A DNA stretch of 34,441 nucleotides from Dehalococcoidia bacterium (lineage in GTDB: Bacteria > Chloroflexota > Dehalococcoidia > E44-bin15), in the NCBI GenBank assembly GCA_004377275.1, contig SOIC01000175.1:1-34441 (forward strand), read 5' to 3'. The position numbers were made by a program, and so were the translations under genes. Positions 23,239-31,457 of the stretch are shown piece by piece (the stretch's first letter is position 1; the number at the start of each line of letters is the position of its first letter). The notes beneath the pieces were generated by a model. The model saw only the letters and a program-made list of their open reading frames with translations. It made no database searches and was not told the DNA's origin.

Positions 23239-24440
23239 TAGGGCTTGATCAAATAAGAGAGATCGTAAGCCCCACCCCATCCAAGATCGTACTCCTGGTC
23301 ATCGACGGCCTAGGAGGGCTACCCCATCCCGAGACGGGCAGGACAGAGCTGGAAAGCGCTCAAACCCCCAACCTCGATCGGCTGGCAAGAGAGGGTATCT
23401 GTGGCATGATCGACACGGTTGGCTCGGGGATCACACCGGGCAGCGCCCCCGGCCATCTGGCTCTCTTCGGATACGACCCGCTGAGGTTTATCGTGGGGCG
23501 GGGCATGCTGGAGGCTTTAGGCATAGACTTCGAGCTAAAAACGGGGGACGTCGCCGCCAGGGGCAACTTCTGCACCATAGACGGGATTGGTCTTATCACC
23601 GATCGCCGGGCAGGGCGCCTCTCCACCCAAAGGTGCTCCGAATTATGCCGGCTTCTGGACGGGATGAATATAGAAGGTGTGGCGATTCTTGTCTCGCCGG
23701 TAAGGGAGCACCGTTTTGTGGCAGTTTTCCGCGGGGAGGGGTTCTTGAGCGCACTTGGCGATTCCGACCCCCAGCGGGAGGGAGTCTCACCAAGGGATGT
23801 TATCGCTCACTCTCCCCGGGCTGAAAAGGCCGCAAGTATTGCCAATGAATTTATCGCTCGGGCAAGGTCTACCCTCGCCGATCGCTATCCCTCAAACATG
23901 GTGCTGCTGCGTGGCTTTGCCCACTATCCTGATTTCCCCAAGATGAGCGAGGTCTTCAGTCTTAAACCCGCTGCCATCGCCCCCTATCCCATGTATCGTG
24001 GGCTGGCCAAGGTGGTGGGCATGGAGGTTCTCTCCACAGGTGCCACCGTTGAGGAGCAGCTTTCCACCCTGGCCGAACACTACAATAGCTACGATTTTTT
24101 CTTTCTCCATGTTAAAGAGACCGATATCGCTGGCGAGGACGGGGACTTTGCGCGAAAGGTCATGGTTATCGAGGAGGTGGATCGAGCCTTGCCCCGGCTC
24201 ATCGACCTCGATCCGGATGTCATCATCGTTACCGCTGACCATTCCACCCCCGCAGTATTGAAGGGGCACAGTTGGCATCCTGTCCCCTTTCTACTGTGCT
24301 CCAAACTATGCCGCCCCGATGGGGTGGTAAAGTTCTCGGAAAGGGAATGCATTAGCGGGGCCCTGGGGAGGTTTCCGGCAACCGATGTTATGCCCCTGGC
24401 CTTGGCAAATGCCCTGAAGCTTAAGAAATTTGGAGCGTAA
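23235..24440 (+). CDS. apgM: Archaeal-type cofactor-independent phosphoglycerate mutase
   Basis: Interconverts 3- and 2-phosphoglycerate without 2,3-bisphosphoglycerate. The 401-residue ApgM family member belongs to the alkaline-phosphatase superfamily. IVLLVIDGLGGLPHPETGRT gives the metal-binding Asp region, ITPGSAPGHLALFGYDP the catalytic-serine region, and HVKETDIAGEDGDF plus TADHSTPAVLKGHSWHPVP complete the metal sites. ApgM is typical of archaea and some bacteria including Chloroflexota. ATG overlaps the pgk stop with AAGGAGAG upstream. Placed between pgk and tpiA, it is part of a glycolysis/gluconeogenesis cluster. Confidence 0.93.
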   Translation: MIGLDQIREIVSPTPSKIVLLVIDGLGGLPHPETGRTELESAQTPNLDRLAREGICGMIDTVGSGITPGSAPGHLALFGYDPLRFIVGRGMLEALGIDFELKTGDVAARGNFCTIDGIGLITDRRAGRLSTQRCSELCRLLDGMNIEGVAILVSPVREHRFVAVFRGEGFLSALGDSDPQREGVSPRDVIAHSPRAEKAASIANEFIARARSTLADRYPSNMVLLRGFAHYPDFPKMSEVFSLKPAAIAPYPMYRGLAKVVGMEVLSTGATVEEQLSTLAEHYNSYDFFFLHVKETDIAGEDGDFARKVMVIEEVDRALPRLIDLDPDVIIVTADHSTPAVLKGHSWHPVPFLLCSKLCRPDGVVKFSERECISGALGRFPATDVMPLALANALKLKKFGA

Positions 24441-24441
24441 G

Positions 24442-25200
24442 ATGAGAGCACCAATGATCGCTGGCAACTGGAAGATGAATACCACCCTGGCGGAGGCCTC
24501 AGCCCTGGTAATGGAGATGAAGGAGGGGCTTGAACGCATAGCGGGCGTCGAGAAGGTGCTCTGTCCTCCTTTCCTTTCGTTATCTTTAGTCAAGGAGCTT
24601 CTTCAGGGCTCATCTATCAAGGTAGGAGCGCAAAATATGTACTTTGAGGAGCAGGGTGCCTACACTGGTGAGATTTCACCATTGATGCTTTGCGGAATTT
24701 GTGAGTATGTCATTCTGGGCCACTCCGAGCGTAGGCAATACTTCGGTGAGACCGATGAGTTAGTGAACAGGAAGGTTAAAGCAGCGCTCGCCGCGGGGCT
24801 AACCCCGATCCTCTGCGTTGGTGAGCGGCTTGAGGAGAAGGAGGCGGAAAGGACTGAGGAGGTGGTAACCAGGCAGGTGACAGGGGCGCTTCAGGGCATT
24901 GAATCGCTTAACGGGATGGTTATCGCCTATGAGCCTGTCTGGGCTATAGGCACGGGAAGAGCAGCTACCGGTAAGGGGGCAAATGCTACTATCGGCATTA
25001 TCAGGGAGACAGTAGCTCAGCTTTACAGTAAGGGGATCGCCCAGGGGATCAGGATTCTATACGGAGGAAGCGTGACCGCTGCCAATATCGCCGAATTTAT
25101 CGGACAGCACGAGATCGACGGTGCCCTGGTGGGGGGAGCGAGCCTCAAGGCGAAGGAATTTCTAACTATCGTGGAGCAAACAGCAGCGATCAAGAAATGA
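24442..25200 (+). CDS. tpiA: Triosephosphate isomerase
   Basis: Interconverts dihydroxyacetone phosphate and glyceraldehyde 3-phosphate. It is 252 residues. Active-site pieces are AGNWKMN (Lys), YVILGHSERRQYFGE (His), AYEPVWAIGTGRAAT (Glu) and ILYGGSVTAAN/GGASL for phosphate binding. ATG 24442 begins 1 bp after the apgM stop, with TGGAG about 7 nt upstream; a TTG at 24430 would also be in frame but is less likely. The stop overlaps the miaA ATG (ATGA). Confidence 0.97.
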   Translation: MRAPMIAGNWKMNTTLAEASALVMEMKEGLERIAGVEKVLCPPFLSLSLVKELLQGSSIKVGAQNMYFEEQGAYTGEISPLMLCGICEYVILGHSERRQYFGETDELVNRKVKAALAAGLTPILCVGERLEEKEAERTEEVVTRQVTGALQGIESLNGMVIAYEPVWAIGTGRAATGKGANATIGIIRETVAQLYSKGIAQGIRILYGGSVTAANIAEFIGQHEIDGALVGGASLKAKEFLTIVEQTAAIKK

Positions 25201-26198
25201 GCCACCTTATTGCGATTGTGGGCCCCACCGCGGTGGGCAAGAGCGCTCTGGCGATCCATCTGGCACAGGTCTTTGGTGGCGAGATCATTAGCGCCGACAG
25301 CCGCCAGGTTTTTCGTAGTATGGACATCGGCACGGCGAAGCCAAGCCCCGAAGAGCGCGCCCTGGTTCCCCACCACCTCATCGATGTAGTCGACCCGGAC
25401 CAGGATTTCACCGTCGCCCTTTATCAGGAGATGGCCATAAGGGCAATCGAGGATATTCAGCGGCGGGGGAGGCTAGCGCTCTTGGTTGGCGGCAGTGGAC
25501 TTTATGTGCGGGCGCTGGTAGGAGGCTTCAGAATCCCCCTTGTTCCCCCGGACGCTGAACTGAGGCGTAGCCTGGAGGAGAAAGCGGCAGCGGAAGGCTA
25601 TATGGCACTCTATGAGGAACTAAAGGGGGTTGACCCCACTGCGGCGCAACGGATCGACCCCCGCAATGTGCGCCGGGTGGTCAGAGCGCTTGAGGTTTTT
25701 CGTACTACCGGGCTCCCCTTCTCCCAGCTCCAGGGAAGCTCGCCTTTGTTGCAAAGTTTTCGCACTTTAACTATTGGGCTCACTACCGCCAGGGAGGATT
25801 TGTACCGGAGGATCGATTCCAGGGTGGATCGTATGATGGAGCAAGGCCTAGTTCAGGAGGTAGAGGGGCTTCTGGAGCGGGGCTACTCGCTTGACCTCCC
25901 GGCGATGTCGGGGCTGGGCTACAAGCAGATCGGGCAATATCTTAAAGGGGAGGTCGACCTTTCTAAGGCGGTGCAGCGGATAAAATATGAGACCCACCGC
26001 TTCGCCCGCCATCAATATGCCTGGTTCCGCCCCAACGATGAGGCAATCCACTGGTTTGAGGCGAGGAATGGGATGGAGGAACCAATTTGCAGCCTCATTC
26101 AAGGATTCCTATTTAAAAATACAGGGGTTGAATTGGCAGAGTCAGAAAAACGCACTAAAGCTACTGACAAGGATAAATTGTTGATAAATCAGGATTGA
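25197..26198 (+). CDS. miaA: tRNA dimethylallyltransferase
   Basis: MiaA adds a dimethylallyl group to A37 of tRNAs that read U-starting codons. The 333-residue protein has the P-loop GPTAVGKSALA, EIISADSRQVFRSMDIGTAKP, VVDPDQDFTVALYQ, LVGGSGLYVRALVGG and RIKYETHRFARHQYAWFR. The substrate is made from MEP-pathway isoprenoids (dxs in this window). A Lys/Asp-rich tail (about 300-333) follows the fold and looks dispensable. Start overlaps the tpiA stop; no clear ribosome site, so translational coupling is likely. Confidence 0.95.
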   Translation: MSHLIAIVGPTAVGKSALAIHLAQVFGGEIISADSRQVFRSMDIGTAKPSPEERALVPHHLIDVVDPDQDFTVALYQEMAIRAIEDIQRRGRLALLVGGSGLYVRALVGGFRIPLVPPDAELRRSLEEKAAAEGYMALYEELKGVDPTAAQRIDPRNVRRVVRALEVFRTTGLPFSQLQGSSPLLQSFRTLTIGLTTAREDLYRRIDSRVDRMMEQGLVQEVEGLLERGYSLDLPAMSGLGYKQIGQYLKGEVDLSKAVQRIKYETHRFARHQYAWFRPNDEAIHWFEARNGMEEPICSLIQGFLFKNTGVELAESEKRTKATDKDKLLINQD

Positions 26199-26228
26199 AT
26201 TAACAGAGCAACCGAGAAAGGCGAAAAA

Positions 26229-27065
26229 ATGAAATTCGCTAAGCTGCAGGCGACGGGCAACGATTTCATATTTATCGATGCTGATGAAGAGCACAATTGG
26301 TCGCCGCTGGCAAAAGCCATGTGCCACCGCCACCTCGGTATCGGCGCCGATGGCCTCATCGTCCTGCTCCCTTCAAAGGTTGCCGATTTGCGGATGCGAC
26401 TGTACAACCCGGATGGTTCGGAGGCAGAGGCCTGCGGTAATGGGCTGAGGTGCCTCGCCAGATATGCCATCGATAGGGGACTGGTCGATGCCAGGGAGCT
26501 TGTGGTGGAAACGCTAGGCGGCATGAGAAAGGTGCGCTCTCATGGAAACCTCATCCAGGTAGATATGGGGAAGCCCAAGTTTAAGGCCGATGAGATACCG
26601 ATGCTCATCGAGGAGGAACTTGACATAATCCTAGATTATCCCATTATCGTTCAGGGCAAAAAACTCCTTTTAACCTGCCTTTCTATGGGAAATCCCCACG
26701 CCGTCTGCTTCTTAGATGAGCCGATAGCAAACTTTCCTCTTGCCGAACTGGGGCCCGTGATGGAAAATCATCCTCTTTTCCCTGACAGGATCAACTTTGA
26801 AGTGGCCAACGTGCTAAGTCGAAAACCGACCGAGAAGCTCGAAAAAATCGAGGCCAGGGTCTGGGAGCGTGGGGTAGGGGAGACCCTCTCCTGCGGCACC
26901 GGTGCCTGTGCAGTGGCAGTGGTAGCCCGACTTCATGACCGCGTGGCCGGCGATGTCGATATAATATTACCGGGAGGCGTGCTCACGGTTGATTGGGACG
27001 GGGTTGGGGAGGTGATGCTCCGCGGACCTGCGGAGATGGTGTTTCAGGGTGAGTGGCCTGACTAG
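26229..27065 (+). CDS. dapF: Diaminopimelate epimerase
   Basis: Converts LL- to meso-diaminopimelate. It is 278 residues with both catalytic cysteines: Cys in EACGNGLRCLARYA and Cys in LSCGTGACAVAVVA, plus KLQATGNDFIFID at the N-terminus and MGNPHAVCFLDE in the middle. ATG preceded by AAAGGCGAAAAA, the same start context as purB. Together with dapL (27543) it supports diaminopimelate synthesis through the aminotransferase pathway. Confidence 0.96.
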   Translation: MKFAKLQATGNDFIFIDADEEHNWSPLAKAMCHRHLGIGADGLIVLLPSKVADLRMRLYNPDGSEAEACGNGLRCLARYAIDRGLVDARELVVETLGGMRKVRSHGNLIQVDMGKPKFKADEIPMLIEEELDIILDYPIIVQGKKLLLTCLSMGNPHAVCFLDEPIANFPLAELGPVMENHPLFPDRINFEVANVLSRKPTEKLEKIEARVWERGVGETLSCGTGACAVAVVARLHDRVAGDVDIILPGGVLTVDWDGVGEVMLRGPAEMVFQGEWPD

Positions 27066-27068
27066 GCG

Positions 27069-27097
27069 TGGACATCTTGTGTTCAGGTAATTAAAAT
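27069..27097 (+). promoter_or_regulatory. Possible promoter of the pentapeptide-repeat gene
   Basis: TGGACA (27069-27074), 17-bp spacer, TAAAAT (27092-27097). Transcription would start near 27104, very close to the GGAGG ribosome site at 27102-27106, so the leader would be only about 10 nt. Confidence 0.4.
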
Positions 27098-27113
27098 ATT
27101 TGGAGGAGTTAGA

Positions 27114-27527
27114 ATGGATGAAAGTCTGGTTGAGAAAATCAAGCCCAGCGCTGACCTACGCGGCGATGATCTAAGCGATGCCGATCTATCTGGTGCCACG
27201 CTGGTGCAGGCCGATATGCTGAATTGCGACCTTTCCGGGGCGAATTTATCCGGCGCTGACCTGAACGGCGCCGATCTCACCGATGCCGACCTTTCGAATG
27301 CCAACCTCACCGGCGCCAATTTAACCCGTGCCAGACTGCGCGGCACGCTCTTCAGCGGCGCTGACCTCACCGGCGCTGTATTAGCCCAAACCGATCTCGA
27401 GGGCGCCGACTTCAGCGGGGCAAAGCTCGATGTGGAGAAGCTCGACATATCCGGTGCCAGAGCCTGGCAGCAGGCGAGGTGGGATCCGCTAGTGTTTGAG
27501 GCACTGAAAGTAAAGTTTGAGAAGTAG
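27114..27527 (+). CDS. Pentapeptide-repeat protein
   Basis: A 137-residue soluble protein. From about residue 14 to 115 it consists of A(D/N)Lxx pentapeptide repeats (ADLRGDDLSDADLSGATL, then ANLSGADLNGADL and so on), about 20 copies, which fold as a right-handed quadrilateral beta helix. A short C-terminal cap (ARAWQQARWDPLVFEALKVK) follows. Relatives include DNA-mimic topoisomerase-protecting proteins and many of unknown role; at this length and without a domain partner no function can be given. GGAGG stands before ATG. It lies between dapF and dapL, and may have its own promoter. Confidence 0.85.
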   Translation: MDESLVEKIKPSADLRGDDLSDADLSGATLVQADMLNCDLSGANLSGADLNGADLTDADLSNANLTGANLTRARLRGTLFSGADLTGAVLAQTDLEGADFSGAKLDVEKLDISGARAWQQARWDPLVFEALKVKFEK

Positions 27528-27542
27528 GCCTTAGTTCGCAAA

Positions 27543-28715
27543 ATGAGAACGGCTAGGCGTATTGAAAACCTGCCGCCCTATCTCTTCGTCGAGATCTCGC
27601 GGAAGATCGCGGAGAAGCGGGCTCATGGGGAGGATGTGATCAGCCTCGCAGTCGGCGATCCGGATATCCCCACACCACGGCATATCATCGCGCGGTTGTG
27701 CCAGGCAGCCCAGGACCCCCAAAATCATCGCTATCCTGAGTCAGAGGGCCTCCCCGAGTTCCGCCGCGCCATTGCCCAGTGGTATGAAAGAAGATTTAGC
27801 GTGACCCTTGATCCGGACAGGGAGGTATTGCCCCTCATCGGTGCTAAGGAGGGCATCGGGCATATCGCCCTCTGCTTCATCGACCCTGGAGATATCGCCC
27901 TGGTCCCCGACCCGGCCTATCCCGTTTACTCCATAGGAACCATGTTCGCTGGCGGCTCTTCGCACTATATGCCGCTTACTGAAGATAACGATTTTTTACC
28001 CGATTTGGATCGTATTCCGGGGGGTATTGCTAGAAAAGCGAAAATATTATGGATCAATTATCCCAATAACCCCACGGCGGCGGTGGCGGAGCTCGAATTT
28101 TTTAAGCAGGTGGTCGCCTTTGCCAAAAAATATGACATCGCTGTTTGCCATGATGGGCCCTACACTGAGGTGGCTTTCGATGGCTACCGCCCGGTGAGCT
28201 TTCTTGAGGCAGCTGGAGCCAGGGAGGCTGGGGTGGAATTTCATTCCCTCTCCAAGAGCTATAATATGACCGGCTGGCGGGTGGGCATGGTGGTGGGGAA
28301 TGCCGGGATAATTGACGCCCTGAGGAGGGTAAAGTCGAACCTTGATTCGGGGATTCCCCAGGCGATCCAGCACGCCGCCATCGAGGCGCTAACGGGGCCG
28401 CAGGACTGCGTTTCAGAACATAATGCGATATATCAGCGCCGCCGCGACCGGTTGCTCCAGACACTTAGCCAGATAGGGCTTAAGGCCAAGCCCCCTCGCG
28501 CCAGCCTCTATATCTGGGCCAGGGTTCCTGATGGCTATACCTCGCTAGAATTCGCCACCTCGCTACTAGAGGAGGCTGGGGTCGTGGTTACCCCGGGCAC
28601 CAGCTACGGGAAGCATGGGGAAGGCTACATCCGCCTCTCCCTGACTATTCCCGATGAGCGCCTGGAGGAAGCCCTGGCCCGGCTTACAGCATGGCACAAG
28701 CAGAAATTGACATAA
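27543..28715 (+). CDS. dapL: LL-diaminopimelate aminotransferase (DapL-type)
   Basis: A 390-residue PLP fold-type I aminotransferase. ARRIENLPPYLFVEISRKI opens in the DapL manner. Then come VISLAVGDPDIPTP, YPESEGLPEFRRAIA, IGAKEGIGHIALCF, WINYPNNPTAA, CHDGPYTEVAFDGYRP and HSLSKSYNMTGWRVGMVVG with the PLP lysine. DapL converts tetrahydrodipicolinate directly to LL-diaminopimelate. With dapF close by, this call is preferred over a generic aspartate or alanine aminotransferase, though those remain possible. ATG 27543 has no strong ribosome site and lies 15 bp after the pentapeptide gene. Confidence 0.88.
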   Translation: MRTARRIENLPPYLFVEISRKIAEKRAHGEDVISLAVGDPDIPTPRHIIARLCQAAQDPQNHRYPESEGLPEFRRAIAQWYERRFSVTLDPDREVLPLIGAKEGIGHIALCFIDPGDIALVPDPAYPVYSIGTMFAGGSSHYMPLTEDNDFLPDLDRIPGGIARKAKILWINYPNNPTAAVAELEFFKQVVAFAKKYDIAVCHDGPYTEVAFDGYRPVSFLEAAGAREAGVEFHSLSKSYNMTGWRVGMVVGNAGIIDALRRVKSNLDSGIPQAIQHAAIEALTGPQDCVSEHNAIYQRRRDRLLQTLSQIGLKAKPPRASLYIWARVPDGYTSLEFATSLLEEAGVVVTPGTSYGKHGEGYIRLSLTIPDERLEEALARLTAWHKQKLT

Positions 28716-28728
28716 GGAGATAGCCATC
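28714..28728 (+). promoter_or_regulatory. Strong ribosome site before hflX without AUG
   Basis: AAGGAG (28714-28719) overlaps the dapL stop and stands 6 nt before an in-frame ATC (28726-28728). Translation from there gives IARNTFPTRPSIERAF leading into the annotated HflX. The first in-frame ATG is 55 nt downstream of this site. Confidence 0.5.
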
Positions 28729-28773
28729 GCCAGGAATACGTTTCCCACCCGGCCATCAATTGAGCGAGCCTTT

Positions 28774-29877
28774 ATGGTAGGGGTAGAGGTAAAGGGGGCC
28801 AGAAATATCTGGTCTATAGATGACTCCCTTGAGGAGCTGGCTCTGTTAGCGGTTACCGCCGGGGCTGAGGTAGTGGGGGCACTGGTGCAGCGTCTGCAAC
28901 GGCCAACGCCCACCTATTATCTGGGCAAAGGAAAGCTAGAGGAACTCGCCGCGCTCAGGGAGGAGGCAGGGTATGATGTGGTCCTCTTCGACGATGAGCT
29001 TTCACCGACCCAACAGAGAAATCTGGAACGGGTTCTCGAGGTCAAGATCATCGACCGCACCGCCCTGATCTTGGACATCTTCGCCAAGCGAGCCCGGACT
29101 CACGAGGGGCGCCTTCAGGTGGAACTGGCGCAGCATGAGTATCTCCTGCCTCGCCTCGTGGGGCAATGGAGCCACCTGGAGCGTCTCGGCGGTGGCATTG
29201 GCACCAGGGGGCCTGGCGAGTCGCAATTGGAGACCGATCGGCGCCTTATCCGCCAAAAGATCCACCGACTCCAAAGGGAGATCGAGGGGGTGAGGAAGCA
29301 CCGCGCCCTTTATCGGCGTCAGCGCAACCTGCAGGGCATCCCCCTTGTCTCCTTGATTGGTTATACCAATTCGGGTAAAAGCACCCTGCTGAATTCGCTG
29401 AGTAACGCCGATGTGTTTGTTGAGGACAAGCTCTTCGCCACCCTCGATCCGACCACCAGAAGGCTCAACATACCCGGTAAAAATGAGGTGCTGATCACCG
29501 ATACCGTAGGCTTTATCCAGAAGCTACCACACACAGTGATCGCCGCCTTTAGAGCCACCCTGGAGGAACTGGAGGAGGCAGCCCTGCTCCTTCATGTTAT
29601 TGACATAACGCATCGAAATGCTGTCGAGCAGAGCGTGACAGTGGAGAAGATCCTCACCGAGCTGGGTTTGGGTGAAAAGCCAAGGATCGCTGTTCTCAAC
29701 AAGATCGACCTCCTCGCTCCCAGTGAGGAGGTTATTGGCGAGCTCTCCAGCGCCATTAAGGATCAAGAGGCAGTATTAATCTCGGCGGCTAGGGGGTGGG
29801 GGCTCAGTGGCTTACTGGAGAGGATTGCGGAGAAGCTATTGAGAAGTGGGGCGCACAATACAGGTTATGTAATGTAG
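28774..29877 (+). CDS. hflX: HflX GTPase
   Basis: HflX is a ribosome-associated GTPase that splits stalled or heat-damaged ribosomes. Domains are an N-terminal domain (about 1-95), a helical linker with GGGIGTRGPGESQLETDRR (about 145) and a GTPase domain: G1 GYTNSGKSTL (about 199), G2 threonine in ATLDPTTRR, G3 DTVGFIQKLP, G4 NKIDLL, G5 SAARG. It is 367 residues from ATG 28774. The real start may lie upstream: a strong AAGGAG at 28714 precedes in-frame ATA/ATC codons, and the intervening 16-18 codons read like an HflX N-terminus (PTRPSIERAF). Confidence 0.94.
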   Translation: MVGVEVKGARNIWSIDDSLEELALLAVTAGAEVVGALVQRLQRPTPTYYLGKGKLEELAALREEAGYDVVLFDDELSPTQQRNLERVLEVKIIDRTALILDIFAKRARTHEGRLQVELAQHEYLLPRLVGQWSHLERLGGGIGTRGPGESQLETDRRLIRQKIHRLQREIEGVRKHRALYRRQRNLQGIPLVSLIGYTNSGKSTLLNSLSNADVFVEDKLFATLDPTTRRLNIPGKNEVLITDTVGFIQKLPHTVIAAFRATLEELEEAALLLHVIDITHRNAVEQSVTVEKILTELGLGEKPRIAVLNKIDLLAPSEEVIGELSSAIKDQEAVLISAARGWGLSGLLERIAEKLLRSGAHNTGYVM

Positions 29878-29946
29878 TATACGGCGAAATACGTATTTGT
29901 TGACATAACAGGAGGAGGTGGCCGAGGTGGTCACTTCACGATAATG

Positions 29947-30057
29947 TTAATTTCCTGCATTTTCAAACCTCTTCCCCCTGAGTCGAATTTTCCAGACATA
30001 GCTTGTTCTGTGTATCTTTAGACACTCCTCATCAGCGCAAAACAGCCATCTTTCCAT
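29947..30057 (-). CDS. Possible small protein divergent from ctpA
   Basis: A 36-residue reading frame, MERWLFCADEECLKIHRTSY and so on, with a basic end (RLRGKRFENAGN) and two cysteines. GGAGG lies right before ATG 30057; an in-frame CTG further up behind AAGGAGGGGG could add residues. It has a convincing minus-strand promoter at 30124-30151, which is the main support. I do not recognise a family, and it may instead be a small RNA or a remnant. It occupies most of the 29878-30175 gap. Confidence 0.3.
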   Translation of the reverse strand: MERWLFCADEECLKIHRTSYVWKIRLRGKRFENAGN

Positions 30058-30096
30058 CTCCTCCGTTACCTCCCAATCCAGGTAGCTGCCCCCTCC

Positions 30097-30125
30097 TTGC
30101 CCTTGTTGGGGGTGGAGACTATAAT
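30097..30125 (+). promoter_or_regulatory. Promoter of ctpA
   Basis: TTGCCC (30097-30102), a 17-bp spacer and a perfect TATAAT (30120-30125). Start of transcription near 30132, leader about 44 nt. The -10 is part of the palindrome TATAATTATA (30120-30129), which also serves the opposite strand. Confidence 0.62.
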
Positions 30126-30151
30126 TATAGCACATGGCAGAAAGCTGTCAC
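30124..30151 (-). promoter_or_regulatory. Divergent promoter facing the small ORF
   Basis: On the minus strand GTGACA (30151-30146), a 16-bp spacer and TATAAT (30129-30124), sharing the symmetrical TATAATTATA with the ctpA promoter. Transcription would start near 30117 toward the 29947-30057 frame. Confidence 0.45.
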
Positions 30152-30175
30152 GAACCGGTAATGTTAGGAGGGAAT

Positions 30176-31345
30176 ATGAACAATAAGCGAAGTCTACTGC
30201 CCACCCTACTGGTAGTGGTACTAATCGTCCTTTCTTTTGGGGCGGGTTTTGCCTATTCCCAGCTGTTGACCGGCGCTGCCCCGGAACTTCCTGCTGAGTT
30301 CAACGCCTTGGGGGAGACGTGGGAACTACTGTCGGAAGATTATGTCAACAAGGATGCGCTCGACCCCGAGGAGTTGAGTAGGGGGGCTATTGAGGGGATG
30401 CTTGAAGCATTAGGTGATCCTTATACCTCCTATCTTGAAAGCTATCAGGTGGCGTGGAGCGACCTGGAGGGCTCCTTCGAGGGCATCGGGGCGATTGTTT
30501 CCATGGAAGATGGTGAGCTGACAGTGGTCTCCCCTATCGCGGGTGGTCCAGCGGAGCGGCAAGGGGTGAGGGCTGGCGATAAGATCCTGGAGGTCGATGG
30601 CGAGCCTACATCGGAGATGAACCTGATGGAGGCAGTACTAAAGGTCCGGGGGGACAAGGGCACCACGGTGACCCTCCTTATCCTGCACCAGGGTGAGACC
30701 ACGCCGGTGGCGATCGAGATCGTTCGAGAGGAGATCAAGCTCGACAGCGTTTACCTGGATATGCTGGCCGACGATATCGCACACATCCGGATCACCCACT
30801 TCGCGGAGCGCACCCCGGTAGAGCTCACCTCGGCTCTAAATAGTGCCCTCCAAAGCGATGCGTGGGGTATTATACTTGACCTCAGGGGCAACCCCGGCGG
30901 TCTTCTTGACGTCGTGGTAGACGTGGCCGATGAGTTCCTCGACGGCGGCATCATTCTTTATGCGGCTGACGGCGAGGGGGATATAATTGAGGACTTTCCA
31001 GCAAGCTCAGGTGGGCTGGCCACTGATCTGCCACTCATTGTTCTTGTCGATGGCGGCAGCGCCAGTGGCAGCGAGGTGCTCGCTGGGGCACTCCGGGATC
31101 ATGAGCGCGCCACGCTCATCGGCACCATAACCTATGGCAAGGGTAGTGTTAATATTCTTCACGAGCTTAGCGATGGCTCAGCGCTGTATGTGACCACAGC
31201 CAGATGGTTGACTCCAGACCTTCACCTGATAGAGGGAGTGGGGCTGACCCCGGATATTGAGGTGGAGATCACCGCAGAAGACATCGCCAGCGGGCAGGAC
31301 ACGCAACTAGAATCAGCTATTGAGTATCTTCAGGCTCAGCGATAA
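30176..31345 (+). CDS. ctpA: C-terminal processing peptidase (S41, CtpA/Prc-like)
   Basis: A 389-residue membrane-anchored serine protease. Residues 8-28 form an N-terminal membrane anchor (LLPTLLVVVLIVLSFGAGFA). The PDZ domain lies about 100-180 (GPAERQGVRAGDKILEVDGE). The peptidase core contains LDLRGNPGGLLDVVVDVADEF, catalytic Ser in GGSASGSEVLAGAL, and Lys in ITYGKGSVN, the Ser-Lys dyad of family S41. It trims the C-termini of proteins outside the membrane. ATG 30176 is selected by AGGAGGG 5 nt upstream; an upstream frame start at 30134 lies on the promoter itself. Confidence 0.95.
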   Translation: MNNKRSLLPTLLVVVLIVLSFGAGFAYSQLLTGAAPELPAEFNALGETWELLSEDYVNKDALDPEELSRGAIEGMLEALGDPYTSYLESYQVAWSDLEGSFEGIGAIVSMEDGELTVVSPIAGGPAERQGVRAGDKILEVDGEPTSEMNLMEAVLKVRGDKGTTVTLLILHQGETTPVAIEIVREEIKLDSVYLDMLADDIAHIRITHFAERTPVELTSALNSALQSDAWGIILDLRGNPGGLLDVVVDVADEFLDGGIILYAADGEGDIIEDFPASSGGLATDLPLIVLVDGGSASGSEVLAGALRDHERATLIGTITYGKGSVNILHELSDGSALYVTTARWLTPDLHLIEGVGLTPDIEVEITAEDIASGQDTQLESAIEYLQAQR

Positions 31346-31388
31346 GGGGCGACGATGCGGGTTTTTAATATCCTTGGTTACGCTTAAA

Positions 31389-31408
31389 TTCCTTCTGTAA
31401 AGAAGGAA
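31389..31408 (+). terminator. Hairpin after ctpA
   Basis: TTCCTTC-TGTAAA-GAAGGAA, a 7-bp stem, lies between ctpA and the smpB promoter. No T-run follows, so it is at best a weak terminator. Confidence 0.35.
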
Positions 31409-31423
31409 GACTTTCGGCGCAGC

Positions 31424-31452
31424 TTGAAACAGCTTGTCAAGCATGGTAAAAT
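31424..31452 (+). promoter_or_regulatory. Promoter of smpB with no leader
   Basis: TTGAAA (31424-31429), a 17-bp spacer and TAAAAT (31447-31452). The expected transcription start falls on the smpB ATG (31458), and no ribosome site precedes the gene, so smpB mRNA is probably leaderless. Confidence 0.58.
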
Positions 31453-31457
31453 AGGTT

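Noticed and set aside
27129..27470. Repeat-rich DNA of the pentapeptide gene as a CRISPR or satellite
   Set aside because: The period is 15 bp and follows codons of the A(D/N)LxG pentapeptide; there are no spacers of constant length.
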